A DNA stretch of 64,000 bases, from positions 3,534,001 through 3,598,000 of the forward strand of contig NZ_CP108364.1 in NCBI RefSeq assembly GCF_035946055.1, given 5' to 3'. A program made the position numbers and the translations under genes. The stretch comes from Streptomyces sp. NBC_01341. GTDB taxonomy: Bacteria > Actinomycetota > Actinomycetes > Streptomycetales > Streptomycetaceae. The number at the start of each line of letters is the position of its first letter. Within the stretch, counting starts at the first letter, position 1. Shown piece by piece: positions 36,100-45,315 of the stretch. The notes beneath the pieces are model-generated. The model saw only the letters and a list, made by a program, of their open reading frames with translations, was not told the DNA's origin and ran no database searches.

Positions 36100-37563
36100 T
36101 CAGTCGCGCTTGCAGATCCGGTCGAGGAGATTGGCCGTGGCCCGCTGGACACGGGCGTCCACGTGGCCCGGCCGGTCGAGCGCCGGGGACCAGGCGAAGG
36201 TGCCGGAAGCGAAGACGAGGGCGCCCGAGGGCGCGCGATAGAGCGAGGTCTCCTGGTGCCGGGTGGCCCCCTCGCTGTCGCTGTACGGCGAGTGCGCGAG
36301 CAGCATGCGGTTCTCGTGCTCCGGCAGGGACGTGCGCGGGAAGTAGCGGTCGGCCTCACCGGCGACCAGCCCGGCGATCTCGTCGCCCTCCGCGGCCCCG
36401 GTGGCCTCCCAGAGCCAGTGCCCGCCGTTCCGCACGACCAGGGGGTGGGGCTCGGGAACCCGGCCCGCGTACTGGATGCCGAGCAGCTGCTGTTCCGCGC
36501 GGTCGACCTCACGCCACAGCGCCGGCTTCCCGGGGCCGCGGCGCTTCCGGCAGGTGAGCAGGCGGTCAGGGACACCCGAGGGCGACAGGCCGAGGCCGAC
36601 CTGCCAGTACATGGTGTTGGCGGAGAGGAAGACCAGCGAGGTGCCGATGTCCCGGGCCTGCTCGGCCGTGCGGCGCATCGGGACCGACCAGTACTCGTCG
36701 TGGCCGGGGAAGACCAGGCCGCGGTAGCGACTGGGGTCGACCCGTCCGGCGTGCAGATCGCGGGCGTCGGCGTACGCGAGGTCGTAGCCGTAGCGCTCGG
36801 CCCAGCGGATGAAGTCGTAGGCGTGGCCCACGTGGAGGGGCAGGCCCGCGCCCGCGTAGGGGCGGTCGAAGGAGATCGTGACGGCGGCGTCCTCCTCCCC
36901 CAGCAGCCGGCCTTCCTCGTCCCACGCGTGGTAGAGGCTGGCACCGGTCCGGCCGTCCTCCGGATAGAGGTTGTAGGCCTGCCACGTGATGTCGGGAAGC
37001 AGGAGCAGCAGGTCCGCCGGGTGGTCGTCGCGGACCGTGAAGGGGATGTGCGAGCGGTACCCGTCGGCGGTGGTCAGGACGGCCACGTACGCGCCGACCG
37101 ACCAGTACGTCGGGATCTGAAGGCGCCAGGAGAGCCACCAGTGGTGGCAGGAGACCGTCCGCTCGGCCGTCAGCGGCGCAGGCTGCACGATGCCGGACAG
37201 ACGCGGGCTCGTGGTGATCTTGGCGGCGCCGTCGCCGGCGTAGTGCCCGATGCGGTAGACGTCGACGGAGAACTGCTGGGGCGGGTCCACGGTGATGTGG
37301 AAGTCGATCGCCTCACCGGGAGCCGCTGCGCCGGGGGACACGAACCCCTTGATCTGGCGGTGCACGTCGTCGGCCGTCCGCGTGCCGCCGCCCGATCCGC
37401 TACGGCCCAGGGCGGTGTCGGCGTACCAGGGAACGACCTGCCCCGTGTCGTCGAAGTAGTTCTCACTGCCGCGCAGCCAGGGCAGTGGCCCCATTCCGAA
37501 GGGGTCGCTCACGGCGTGCGCGAGGGCACCCGATTCCCACCGCCGAATATGCTCCGCCCCCAT
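36100..37563 (-). CDS. N,N-dimethylformamidase large-subunit-like protein
   Basis: A 487-residue protein with no signal peptide. An N-terminal beta-rich part (DVYRIGHYAGDGAAKI, then SVGAYVAVLTTADG) is followed by a larger domain. That domain has TWQAYNLYPEDGRTGASLY, VFPGHDEYWS, and a late AHSPYSDSEG. This matches the C-terminal domain family named after the large subunit of N,N-dimethylformamidase, which carries an iron site in the characterised enzyme. Its HDEYW segment is the best candidate metal/active region here. No small-subunit gene is adjacent, so amidase activity is unproven. It lies 185 bases downstream of an uncharacterised membrane-protein gene and could be co-transcribed with it. 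Confidence 0.72.
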   Translation of the reverse strand: MGAEHIRRWESGALAHAVSDPFGMGPLPWLRGSENYFDDTGQVVPWYADTALGRSGSGGGTRTADDVHRQIKGFVSPGAAAPGEAIDFHITVDPPQQFSVDVYRIGHYAGDGAAKITTSPRLSGIVQPAPLTAERTVSCHHWWLSWRLQIPTYWSVGAYVAVLTTADGYRSHIPFTVRDDHPADLLLLLPDITWQAYNLYPEDGRTGASLYHAWDEEGRLLGEEDAAVTISFDRPYAGAGLPLHVGHAYDFIRWAERYGYDLAYADARDLHAGRVDPSRYRGLVFPGHDEYWSVPMRRTAEQARDIGTSLVFLSANTMYWQVGLGLSPSGVPDRLLTCRKRRGPGKPALWREVDRAEQQLLGIQYAGRVPEPHPLVVRNGGHWLWEATGAAEGDEIAGLVAGEADRYFPRTSLPEHENRMLLAHSPYSDSEGATRHQETSLYRAPSGALVFASGTFAWSPALDRPGHVDARVQRATANLLDRICKRD

Positions 37564-37748
37564 CGCGCACCCCTCCCTCGTCCCCCCGTGAGACCCGATG
37601 CGCCGGACGCCGGCGCGGGCCCCCAGCACATCACATAACGCGCACGGTCCGTCACCTTTCGTCGCGAATTGATGTGAACGGAAGGAGCTCATCCAGGCAT
37701 TGAGCGCACATTCGGAATATTTCGCTCGTTAAGTAGACGGACGGTCGT

Positions 37749-39479
37749 TCAGCCCAGGCGTACGGGCTTGTCCGCGCGGACCCCCACCGCGGTGAGCCAG
37801 GAGCGCAGCGGCTCCGCGTCGCCGTCCTCCACGAGGCTGAGCACCGGGGCGCCCAGGTCCGACCGGCGGCCGCCGTCCACCAGCAGGGCGGGACCGTCGA
37901 GCCAGTCGAGGCCGGGCGCCGCTCCCGCGGTGTCCACGGCGGCGCAGCAGACCATCGCCACCACATGGTCGGCGAGCAGCTCCGTGCCCGTGCGCGGCGG
38001 CTGGAGGGGGAAGAGCGGAAGCGGCACGGGCCCCCAGAGGTCCTGGGCGTCGGCGCCCGTCCCGGCCGGTGAACCGTCCGAAGCGCTGCTGCCGGCGGCC
38101 TCCCCCGGACGCGGCCCGGTCCCCGCTTCGTCCCGGGCGACGGCCGCACCGATCCCGGCCGCGAGCGCGTCGCTGTCGGCGCCCGGCGCGGCGAGATGAT
38201 CGATGACGCGCGCCAGCGTGGGAACCACCGCCCCATCCGCCCCCGATGCCCCCGGTCTCCCCACCGGTACGCTCGCGGCGACCCCCAGCGCGTCGAGCAC
38301 CCGGTGCAGCCGGGCCGCCTCCGAACGCCATTTCCGGTCCACGACCTCCTCCGGGTACTGCTGCCAGTCGACGGGGGCCCAGCCGGGTCCGGGCTCCGCC
38401 GGGCCGCCGTGGAAGAGCCGTGCCGCGAGCAGCGAGGCCGCCTCGTCGGCGGCGCCGGGCTCCTCGATGAGGTCACAGGCGGGGCGCTCCCCCAGCCGGT
38501 CGGTGAAACCTTCCGCGAGCCTGTCGCGCCGCGAGAGCTCCGTCAGCGCGGAGACGACACCCGCGTCGAGCCGTGAGGGCCAGCGCCCCATCCGCCAGGC
38601 CGGCAGCGCGACCCGGGTCAGCAGCCGGTCCCAGCCCGCGTAGGCGAGGCCGACCTGCTCCTGGGCGCGGATCCGCAGGCCGTAGTCGACGTCCTGCGCG
38701 CGGCCCGACGCGGCGGCGGCGACACAGCGCTCCATCTCGGCGGCGTGCCCCCGGCACCCGCGCAGCATCATCTTGGCGACCCACCCCACGAAGGCCGTGG
38801 GGATGCGGCGGACGACGCCCTGCCCGGGGAGGGCGGCATCGGCAACGGCAGCATCCAGGCCACGGACGAAACGGCGGGCCGCGGCTATGTCGGGGTGCGC
38901 GGACGGCCCGGTGCCCGCGACGACGGGAGCGAGCACCGCGCGCAGCTCGGCGACCCGCATCCACCACAGGAACGGGGAGCCGATGACGAGCACCGGGGCC
39001 ACGGGAACACGACGGCCGCGTCCGGCTTCCGCCGGGGCCGTGTCCGACGCTCCGGGTCCGGCGGAGGGGTGCGTACGGTCCTCCAGCCAGCTGTCGCAGT
39101 CGGGGGTCAGCGCTATGGCGGACGGCGCCGGGACGTCGAGCCGGTCGGCGAGATCCCGGACCAGCCGGTACAGATCGGGGGCCGCCGTCTCGGTGAGAGG
39201 CACCGTCGGGCTGACCGCCGGCCTCGCGCGCGCAAGGGCGACGCCCACCCCGGCGGCGACCAGGAGCACCATGACGGCACAAGCCGTCACCACCCAGGCG
39301 GCCGTGGTCCACGCGCTTCCGTCGAGGCGCCCCTGACCGCTCGCGACGAGCAGCACGACGGCCGCGCCTGCCGGGAGGATCGCCAGGGCGGTGGCTCTGC
39401 TGCGGATGCGCAGCAGGGCCAGGGCCCTGGCGCGCGCTGCGTGCGCGCCCAGCTCCTCAACCGAACCGGTACCGGACAC
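37749..39479 (-). CDS. membrane protein resembling an M48 peptidase without its zinc site
   Basis: A 576-residue protein. Two membrane helices in the first 95 residues are followed by LTETAAPDLYRLVRDLADRLDVPAPSAIALT and later VLVIGSPFLWWMRVAELRAVLAPVVAG. These follow the order and hydrophobic pattern of M48/HtpX-like peptidases. However, the place where HExxH should stand reads LAPVVAG, so it cannot bind zinc the usual way. The C-terminal 150 residues are Ala/Gly/Asp-rich with ADHVVAMVCCAAVDTA. GTG 39479 is the start. The likely state is an inactive peptidase homologue. An unrelated membrane protein is possible. Confidence 0.6.
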   Translation of the reverse strand: MSGTGSVEELGAHAARARALALLRIRSRATALAILPAGAAVVLLVASGQGRLDGSAWTTAAWVVTACAVMVLLVAAGVGVALARARPAVSPTVPLTETAAPDLYRLVRDLADRLDVPAPSAIALTPDCDSWLEDRTHPSAGPGASDTAPAEAGRGRRVPVAPVLVIGSPFLWWMRVAELRAVLAPVVAGTGPSAHPDIAAARRFVRGLDAAVADAALPGQGVVRRIPTAFVGWVAKMMLRGCRGHAAEMERCVAAAASGRAQDVDYGLRIRAQEQVGLAYAGWDRLLTRVALPAWRMGRWPSRLDAGVVSALTELSRRDRLAEGFTDRLGERPACDLIEEPGAADEAASLLAARLFHGGPAEPGPGWAPVDWQQYPEEVVDRKWRSEAARLHRVLDALGVAASVPVGRPGASGADGAVVPTLARVIDHLAAPGADSDALAAGIGAAVARDEAGTGPRPGEAAGSSASDGSPAGTGADAQDLWGPVPLPLFPLQPPRTGTELLADHVVAMVCCAAVDTAGAAPGLDWLDGPALLVDGGRRSDLGAPVLSLVEDGDAEPLRSWLTAVGVRADKPVRLG

Positions 39480-39793
39480 GGCTGTACGTCACCCCCTCTG
39501 CCCCCGCGACGGTGTTGGTCACTCCCCCACTGTGGCACCCGTCACTGACATCGCAATGCCGGTGGGCCAAGTGCCGGAACGCTTGCGCCGCACCCTAGTT
39601 GGGGGCTCGGCGGCCGTCATCCGGATGGCCGAGCCGTCACCCGATGGAATGGCTTTGGGCAAAGCTGCTGACGCGCGGACGAGCAGGGGTCCGGTGATAC
39701 CCGCAAGCACCCCGGCGGAACCCGGCAGACACCGGACGCACCTGTGCCCGGCACCTCGCGGGAGGGCCGGGCACAGGTGCGGACAGGTGCGGC
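39480..39793. other. intergenic region between membrane-protein gene and purD
   Basis: This 314-base region contains the purD terminator at 39738-39780 and presumably the promoter of the membrane-protein gene. Nothing else is visible. Confidence 0.5.
39738..39780 (-). terminator. hairpin after purD
   Basis: Perfect 15-base arms gcacctgtgcccggc / gccgggcacaggtgc with a 13-base loop lie 13 bases past the purD stop. Confidence 0.8.
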
Positions 39794-41047
39794 TCAGGCC
39801 TGCTCCGCGGCCTTCCGCGCGATGTCCGTACGGTGCTGGGAGCCGATCAGCCGGATGCGGCCGAGCGCCGTGTAGGCGCGCTCACGGGCCTGCGTGAGGT
39901 CCTTGCCGGTTGCCGTCACGGAGAGCACACGCCCTCCGGCGCTGACCACCGCGTCGCCGTCCTGCCGTGTGCCGGCGTGCAGGACGAACGCGTGGGGCGC
40001 ATCCTTCTCCGCGACGTCCGCGAGTCCTTCGATCGGATCCCCGGTCCGGGGCGTCTCCGGATAATTGCGCGAGGCGATGACCACCGTGACCGCGGCGTCG
40101 TCGTGCCACGTCAGGGCGGGTACGGCGTCGAGGGTGCCGTTGGCGGAACCGAGCAGGACACCGGCCAGCGGGGTCTTCAGCCGGGCGAGGACCACCTGGG
40201 TCTCCGGGTCCCCGAAGCGGGCGTTGAACTCGATGACCCGCACACCGCGTGAGGTGATCGCGAGACCCGCGTACAGCAGCCCGGAGAACGGGGTGCCGCG
40301 TCGGCGCAGCTCGTCGACGGTCGGCTGCAGAACGGTTTGCATGACCTCGTCGACCAGCTTCGGGTCGGCCCAGGGAAGCGGGGAGTACGCGCCCATGCCG
40401 CCGGTGTTCGGGCCCTCGTCGCCGTCCAGCGCGCGCTTGAAGTCCTGGGCGGGCTGGAGGGGCAGCACGGTGGTGCCGTCGGTGATCGCGAAGAGGCTGA
40501 CCTCGGGACCGTCGAGGAACTCCTCGATGACGACCCGGTCGCAGGCCAGGGCATGCGCGCGGGCGGCTTCCACGTCCTCCGTGACGACGACGCCCTTGCC
40601 GGCCGCCAGACCGTCGTCCTTGACGACGTACGGCGCTCCGAAGGCGTCGAGTGCCTCGTCGATCTCGGCGGGCGTCGTGCAGACGTAGCTCCGGGCCGTC
40701 GGGACGTTGGCACCGGCCATGACGTCCTTGGCGAACGCCTTGGAGCCCTCCAGGAGTGCGGCCTCACGGGACGGGCCGAAGCAGGGGATGCCTGACGCGC
40801 GGACGGCGTCGGCGACACCGGCGACAAGCGGTGCCTCCGGACCGACGACCACCAGCTCGGCGCCCAGCTCGGTGGCGAGGCGCGCGACGGCGTCGCCGTC
40901 GAGTGCGTCGACCGGGTGCAGTTCGGCCACCTCTGCGATTCCGGCGTTGCCGGGAGCGCAGTACAGAGCGGTGACATCGGGGTCGAGGGAGAGAGAGCGG
41001 CACAGGGCGTGTTCGCGGGCGCCGCCGCCGATGACGAGGACCTTCAC
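39794..41047 (-). CDS. purD: phosphoribosylamine-glycine ligase (GAR synthetase)
   Basis: A 417-residue ATP-grasp enzyme, step 2 of purine synthesis. VLVIGGGAREHAL (N-domain), KDDGLAAGKGVVV (ATP-binding loop), GPNTGGMGAYSP (PurD signature) and FNARFGDPETQ (Mg/ATP site) are all present. GTG 41047 gives VKVLVIGGG, the family N-terminus. Confidence 0.97.
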   Translation of the reverse strand: MKVLVIGGGAREHALCRSLSLDPDVTALYCAPGNAGIAEVAELHPVDALDGDAVARLATELGAELVVVGPEAPLVAGVADAVRASGIPCFGPSREAALLEGSKAFAKDVMAGANVPTARSYVCTTPAEIDEALDAFGAPYVVKDDGLAAGKGVVVTEDVEAARAHALACDRVVIEEFLDGPEVSLFAITDGTTVLPLQPAQDFKRALDGDEGPNTGGMGAYSPLPWADPKLVDEVMQTVLQPTVDELRRRGTPFSGLLYAGLAITSRGVRVIEFNARFGDPETQVVLARLKTPLAGVLLGSANGTLDAVPALTWHDDAAVTVVIASRNYPETPRTGDPIEGLADVAEKDAPHAFVLHAGTRQDGDAVVSAGGRVLSVTATGKDLTQARERAYTALGRIRLIGSQHRTDIARKAAEQA

Positions 41048-41236
41048 GGGGTGCAGCCTAGCCGCCGGGGGCGGAGAGCCTCGACGGGCTCCGCTCCGTG
41101 GACGGCCACGGGGTCCTGTACGGAAGCCGGCGGGGACGACTGATGTCCGAGGCGGTGCCCGGTTCCCGGGCGGATGTCCGAGGGCGGTTGTCCGGCCCAC
41201 GGGCGGATGGCAGGGGGGTGTGGCGCCCGTCCGGCC

Positions 41237-43501
41237 TCAGTCGTTGGTGAACTCCTCCACGACCGTGGCCCCCAGTTCGCGGACGATCAGGTCGTGCCCG
41301 GAGAGCGCGGAGTCGACCAGGTCGGGGTCGTCCGCCTCGGCGGTGTCGTCCTCGGGCGCGACCGGCCGTGGAGGCTCGGGCGCCGTCCGGTCGTAGGAAG
41401 ACGGTTCGGGGCGGCCCTGATCCTGCTGCGGGGGCGGCTGCACGGGCGGTGGCCCCTGCTCGGCAGGGGCGGGCCGGGGTTCGTAGGACGACGCCTGCGG
41501 CGACGACGGGGGCTGGTACGGAGCGGCCGGCGGCCGGCCTCCTCCTCCGCCTCCACCGGTCTGCGGTGGCATCCCGCCACCGCCGGACGGGTCGACGACC
41601 GCGTCCACGCGCCAGTTGGCGTTGAACTGCTGGGCCAGCGCCTGCTTCAGCACCTCCTCGCTCCCGCTGCTCGCGAAGGTGTCGCGTGCACCGGCGTTCA
41701 GGAAGCCGATCTGCAGGGTGCTGCCGTCGAAGCCCGTGACCTGGGCGTTCTGACTGAGCAGGATCCAGGTGAAGCGACGGCGGTTCTTCACGGCCTCCAG
41801 GATGTCCGGCCACATGTTGCGCACCTGGGCGGCGCCCTGGGCCGTACCCGGGCCCGCCTGCGCGGGCGCCTGGCCGACCGGGGCGGAAGCCGGGGCCGGT
41901 GCTGCCCGGTCAGGAGACGGAGCGGGCGGCTGTGCCTGCGTCTGCGGGACACCGGCGCCGGGCGCGGAAGCCGTCGGCCAGCCGCCGGGGCGGCGAGGGG
42001 CTTCGGCCCCACTGCCGGCTCCGGCAGCGGCGGGCCATGCTCCGGGACGCTGTCCGGCCGGAGGCTGCTCGACGGCCGGGGGCTGCTGGACGGGCGGGAC
42101 CTCCTGCGGCTCCGGGGGTTCGTACGGCGCGGGGGACCGCTGGACGACCGGAGGTGCCACGGCCTCCGCGGCGACGGGCGCGGCCGACGGCGTATCGGCG
42201 GGAGCACCGCCCTGGGCGTCGCCCCGAACGGCAGCACGGGCGGCGGCCGGGCCGCCGGACATCCCGCCACCGGCCCCGTGGGCGTCCGGCCCCGGGACGT
42301 ACCCCATGGCGGGACCGGGGCTCGCGGGCACGAACGACGCCGCCGCACCGCGCTCGAGCCGGTCCAGCCTGGCCTGCAGCGAACGCTCGTCGTCGAAGGC
42401 GGCGGGCAGCAGGACCCGTGCACAGATCAGCTCCACCTGAAGCCTGGGGGAGGTCGCCCCGCGCATCTCGGTGAGGCCCTCGTTGACCAGGTCGGCGGCG
42501 CGGCTCAGCTCCGCGGCGCCGAAGACGGACGCCTGGGCCTGCATCCGCTCCACCACGTCGGCGGGGGCGTCGATCAGCCCCTTCTCGCCGGCGTCGGGCA
42601 CGGCGGCCAGGATCACCAGGTCGCGCAGCCGCTCGAGCAGATCGGCGACGAAGCGCCGGGGGTCGTTCCCGCCCTCGATCACGCGGTCCACGACCTCGAA
42701 GGCGGCGGCCCCGTCGCCCGCCGCGAAGGCCTCCACGACGGAGTCCAGCAGGGACCCGTCCGTGTAGCCGAGGAGCGAGGTCGCCATGGCGTATGTCACA
42801 CCGTCGTCGCGTGCGCCGGCGAGCAACTGGTCCATGACGGACATCGAGTCACGCACGGACCCGGCACCCGCCCGCACCACGAGAGGCAGCACACCGTCCT
42901 CGACCGCGCTGCCTTCCTTGCCGCAGACCTCCGCGAGGTAGCCGCGCAGGGTTCCGGGCGGTACGAGCCGGAAGGGGTAGTGGTGCGTACGCGAACGGAT
43001 CGTGCCGATGACCTTCTCGGGCTCGGTGGTCGCGAAGATGAACTTGAGATGCTCCGGCGGCTCCTCGACCACCTTCAGCAGGGCGTTGAACCCTGCCGGG
43101 GTGACCATGTGGGCCTCGTCGATGATGTAGATCTTGTACCGGCTCGACGCGGGCCCGAAGAAGGCCTTCTCCCGCAGGTCACGCGCGTCGTCCACGCCAC
43201 CGTGCGACGCGGCGTCGATCTCGATGACGTCGATCGATCCCGGCCCGTTGCGCGCGAGGTCCCGGCAGCTCTGGCACTCCCCGCAGGGCGTGGGCGTGGG
43301 GCCCTGCTCGCAGTTGAGACAGCGGGCGAGGATGCGCGCGCTGGTCGTCTTTCCACAGCCGCGCGGCCCGCTGAACAGGTACGCGTGGTTGACCCGGTTG
43401 TTCCGCAGGGCCTGCTGCAACGGGTCAGTGACATGCTCCTGCCCGATGACCTCGGCGAAGGACTCGGGACGATAGCGGCGGTACAGCGCAAGGGACGACA
43501 C
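41237..43501 (-). CDS. dnaX: DNA polymerase III subunit gamma/tau
   Basis: A 754-residue clamp-loader ATPase. The P-loop GPRGCGKT lies at residues 45-52, with zinc cysteines near 61, 64, 73, 76 and 79. IIDEAHM (Walker B) and IFATTEPEKV (sensor 1) follow. After domain III (about residue 370) a Pro/Ala/Gln-rich linker of about 200 residues leads to a tau-type module (AQVRNMWPDILEAVKNRRR, then a polymerase-contact-like region). A Gly/Pro tail with polyglycine and the acidic end follow. GTG 43501 starts VSSLALYRRYRPESF. No A-rich frameshift site like that of E. coli gamma was seen, so only the long form is predicted. Confidence 0.96.
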   Translation of the reverse strand: MSSLALYRRYRPESFAEVIGQEHVTDPLQQALRNNRVNHAYLFSGPRGCGKTTSARILARCLNCEQGPTPTPCGECQSCRDLARNGPGSIDVIEIDAASHGGVDDARDLREKAFFGPASSRYKIYIIDEAHMVTPAGFNALLKVVEEPPEHLKFIFATTEPEKVIGTIRSRTHHYPFRLVPPGTLRGYLAEVCGKEGSAVEDGVLPLVVRAGAGSVRDSMSVMDQLLAGARDDGVTYAMATSLLGYTDGSLLDSVVEAFAAGDGAAAFEVVDRVIEGGNDPRRFVADLLERLRDLVILAAVPDAGEKGLIDAPADVVERMQAQASVFGAAELSRAADLVNEGLTEMRGATSPRLQVELICARVLLPAAFDDERSLQARLDRLERGAAASFVPASPGPAMGYVPGPDAHGAGGGMSGGPAAARAAVRGDAQGGAPADTPSAAPVAAEAVAPPVVQRSPAPYEPPEPQEVPPVQQPPAVEQPPAGQRPGAWPAAAGAGSGAEAPRRPGGWPTASAPGAGVPQTQAQPPAPSPDRAAPAPASAPVGQAPAQAGPGTAQGAAQVRNMWPDILEAVKNRRRFTWILLSQNAQVTGFDGSTLQIGFLNAGARDTFASSGSEEVLKQALAQQFNANWRVDAVVDPSGGGGMPPQTGGGGGGGRPPAAPYQPPSSPQASSYEPRPAPAEQGPPPVQPPPQQDQGRPEPSSYDRTAPEPPRPVAPEDDTAEADDPDLVDSALSGHDLIVRELGATVVEEFTND

Positions 43502-43581
43502 ACATACGAGGTTATCGGGGCGCACCGACAACCGGTCCCGCCCCGGGACACCGCCCCCGGCGGGACACCACACCCCGGGCA

Positions 43582-43683
43582 CGCAAGGGCCCCCCACGCA
43601 CCCGCCAGAGCCGACCTACCCTTGCTGCCTTCCGGCCCTGGGGGAGTTCAGTCAGATAGCGCCACGTGAGGGGCTGACGCCCA
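43582..43683 (-). ncRNA. ffs: small signal recognition particle RNA (4.5S-like)
   Basis: On the minus strand the stretch GGGCCGGAAGGCAGCAAGGG contains the invariant SRP RNA domain IV (symmetric GGAAGG...AGCA loop). The flanks pair as a long hairpin (cccctcacg with cgtggggg). It lies just upstream of dnaX, where Streptomyces carry it. It binds Ffh and targets membrane proteins. The exact ends are estimated from the outer helix. Confidence 0.9.
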
Positions 43684-43810
43684 CCTTAGCCGATCCCCGC
43701 CCCCCGCCGTCCACCCGCTCCCCCATGACGATCCGGACGGAGAGCGCTCCGGAACGATCTACGGGGAACGTGTTCGCGAGCACCCCCTGGCGTCTTGTAT
43801 TGTTTGCCGC

Positions 43811-43898
43811 GGAGGATTCGCCTAGTGGCCTAGGGCGCACGCTTGGAAAGCGTGTTGGGGGCAACCCCTCACGAGTTCGAATCTCGTATCCTCCGCCA
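43811..43898 (+). tRNA. tRNA-Ser (anticodon GGA), integration target of the element
   Basis: The acceptor is GGAGGAT / ATCCTCC, the anticodon loop TTGGAAA (GGA), and there is a long serine variable arm. The body is 43811-43895, and the 3' CCA is encoded (43896-43898), unlike the other tRNAs checked here. An integrase gene ends 65 bases further on, so the 3' half of this gene is very probably the attachment site, kept intact by the element. Confidence 0.95.
43850..43898. other. probable attachment site (attL) within tRNA-Ser 3' end
   Basis: Integrases of this kind recombine in the anticodon-to-3'-end half of a tRNA gene. The adjacent integrase and the encoded CCA point to this segment. The core cannot be fixed because no second copy was found in the window. 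Confidence 0.5.
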
Positions 43899-43921
43899 TT
43901 GCTCTCACCGGGCAATACGTT

Positions 43922-43953
43922 GAAGGGCCCCACCGTTCGCGGTGGGGCCCTTC
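43922..43953. terminator. hairpin between tRNA-Ser and integrase
   Basis: Perfect 14-base arms gaagggccccaccg / cggtggggcccttc closed by a ttcg tetraloop lie ten bases past the integrase stop. Confidence 0.88.
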
Positions 43954-43962
43954 GGCGTTGTC

Positions 43963-45240
43963 TCAGCCCTCGTTGTTCTGGTCTTTGTCCATAGGAGCGT
44001 TCGGTGCGGGCCCCCAGATGGCGTCCGCGAGCTTCTGTGCCACCTCCTTCAGCATGGCGTCGGGCACGTGCAGGTACCGGGCGCGCATCCGTGAGGAGGT
44101 GCCTGCCTCCCAGCCCATGATCTGGTCGATCACGCGGTCTGGGATGCCGAGCAGCATGAGGACGGTGGCGGCGGTGTGACGGGCATCATGCAGCCGCGCG
44201 TCACGTACCCCGGCGTCCTCCAGCAGCTTCTTCCAGTCGTGGTAGTCCGTGTTCGGGCTGAGCGGTCCACCGAGCGGCTTCGTGAACACGTAGTCCGACT
44301 CGGTCCACAGGTTGCCGGCGGTCTTGCGCTCACGGGTTTGTACCTCCCTGTGCTTTCGCAGCATCTCAACCAAGGGGCCCGGCAGGGGCACCGCTCGGCG
44401 GCCGGCGCGCGACTTGGTGTTCTTCGTCTCGCGCCGCACCTGCTTGCGGTCCGGGCAGTACCCAGCCTTCCGGCCGCAGGAAGCTGCCTCCTTGCACCCG
44501 TGGTCGTACTTGGGGCGCAGCCGGTTCCGGCGGAGCTTCAGGTACTCGTGGTCCAGGTCCACGTCGACCCATCGCAGGCCCAGCGTCTCCCCCTGCCGCA
44601 GGCCGAGAGCCAACGCCAGCATCCAACGGGCGCTGTTGCGGCGGTTTTTTACCTCAATCAGCAGGCTCTGCACCTCCTCGACCGAGTAGGGCTCGATCTC
44701 CTCTTCCGCCTCTTCCACCCGTGGCGGCTTGGCCAGGGCGGCGGCGTTCTTCGCTGCGTGGCCACGGCGGACCGCCTCACCGAGGGCGGTCCGGGCAGTG
44801 CGGTGGGCCTGGTGAGCGGTGGCTGCCTTGCTGCCGTGATTCTGCATCCGGCGGTACAGGCTCTCCAGGTGTTCCGGTTCCAGGCGGTCGATGCGGTGCT
44901 TGCCGATGCCGGGTACGAGGTGCACGCGTACCGCCACCTCGTACCCGTCGTAAGTGTTCTCGCTGACGACGTCTCTAGCGATGTTCTCGACCCAGTGCCA
45001 CAGCCACTTCTCAACGGTCCACAGCTTGCCGGGCTGCTGCGCAGTTCCCTGGTCACGCTGCTTCTCCAGCCGTTTGACCTCTTCGGTCAAGGCGTCCTCG
45101 GTCGGGCGGGTGATGTGCCTGCGGTAGGGCTCGCCGTTGTCCTTGTAGCCCATGGGCACGCGGGCGTGCCAACGGCCGTCCTTGCCGAAGTAGACGGCTG
45201 TTTCACCGTTTGCCCGGCGAGTGCGCTTCTTCTCCGCCAC
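43963..45240 (-). CDS. int: tyrosine recombinase (integrase) of the element
   Basis: A 425-residue phage-type integrase. An N-terminal arm/core-binding part (TVEKWLWHWVENIA, then a SAM-like helical domain) precedes the catalytic domain. LGLRQGETLGLRW gives the first Arg, HDARHTAATVLM the His-x-x-Arg, and MRARYLHV the Tyr nucleophile near residue 387. An insertion with four cysteines around CKEAASCGRKAGYC (residues about 245-262) may bind zinc. It integrates the element into tRNA-Ser. The gene points toward the tRNA and ends 65 bases from it, as in pSAM2-like elements. Confidence 0.93.
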   Translation of the reverse strand: MAEKKRTRRANGETAVYFGKDGRWHARVPMGYKDNGEPYRRHITRPTEDALTEEVKRLEKQRDQGTAQQPGKLWTVEKWLWHWVENIARDVVSENTYDGYEVAVRVHLVPGIGKHRIDRLEPEHLESLYRRMQNHGSKAATAHQAHRTARTALGEAVRRGHAAKNAAALAKPPRVEEAEEEIEPYSVEEVQSLLIEVKNRRNSARWMLALALGLRQGETLGLRWVDVDLDHEYLKLRRNRLRPKYDHGCKEAASCGRKAGYCPDRKQVRRETKNTKSRAGRRAVPLPGPLVEMLRKHREVQTRERKTAGNLWTESDYVFTKPLGGPLSPNTDYHDWKKLLEDAGVRDARLHDARHTAATVLMLLGIPDRVIDQIMGWEAGTSSRMRARYLHVPDAMLKEVAQKLADAIWGPAPNAPMDKDQNNEG

Positions 45241-45315
45241 GGGCGGACTCCTTCAAGTTCAGGTGTGAATACGGGACGCCGCCCCGCTGGGGCGGCGTCC
45301 CGTATGTGAGGTGGT

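Noticed and set aside
41237..43501. Programmed frameshift making a short gamma form of DnaX
   Set aside because: No slippery A-rich heptamer with a downstream stop in the shifted frame was seen in the linker region.
41174..43669. 831-codon plus-strand frame opposite dnaX and the SRP RNA
   Set aside because: It runs through the SRP RNA and the dnaX coding strand. Composition is typical of antisense GC-rich DNA.
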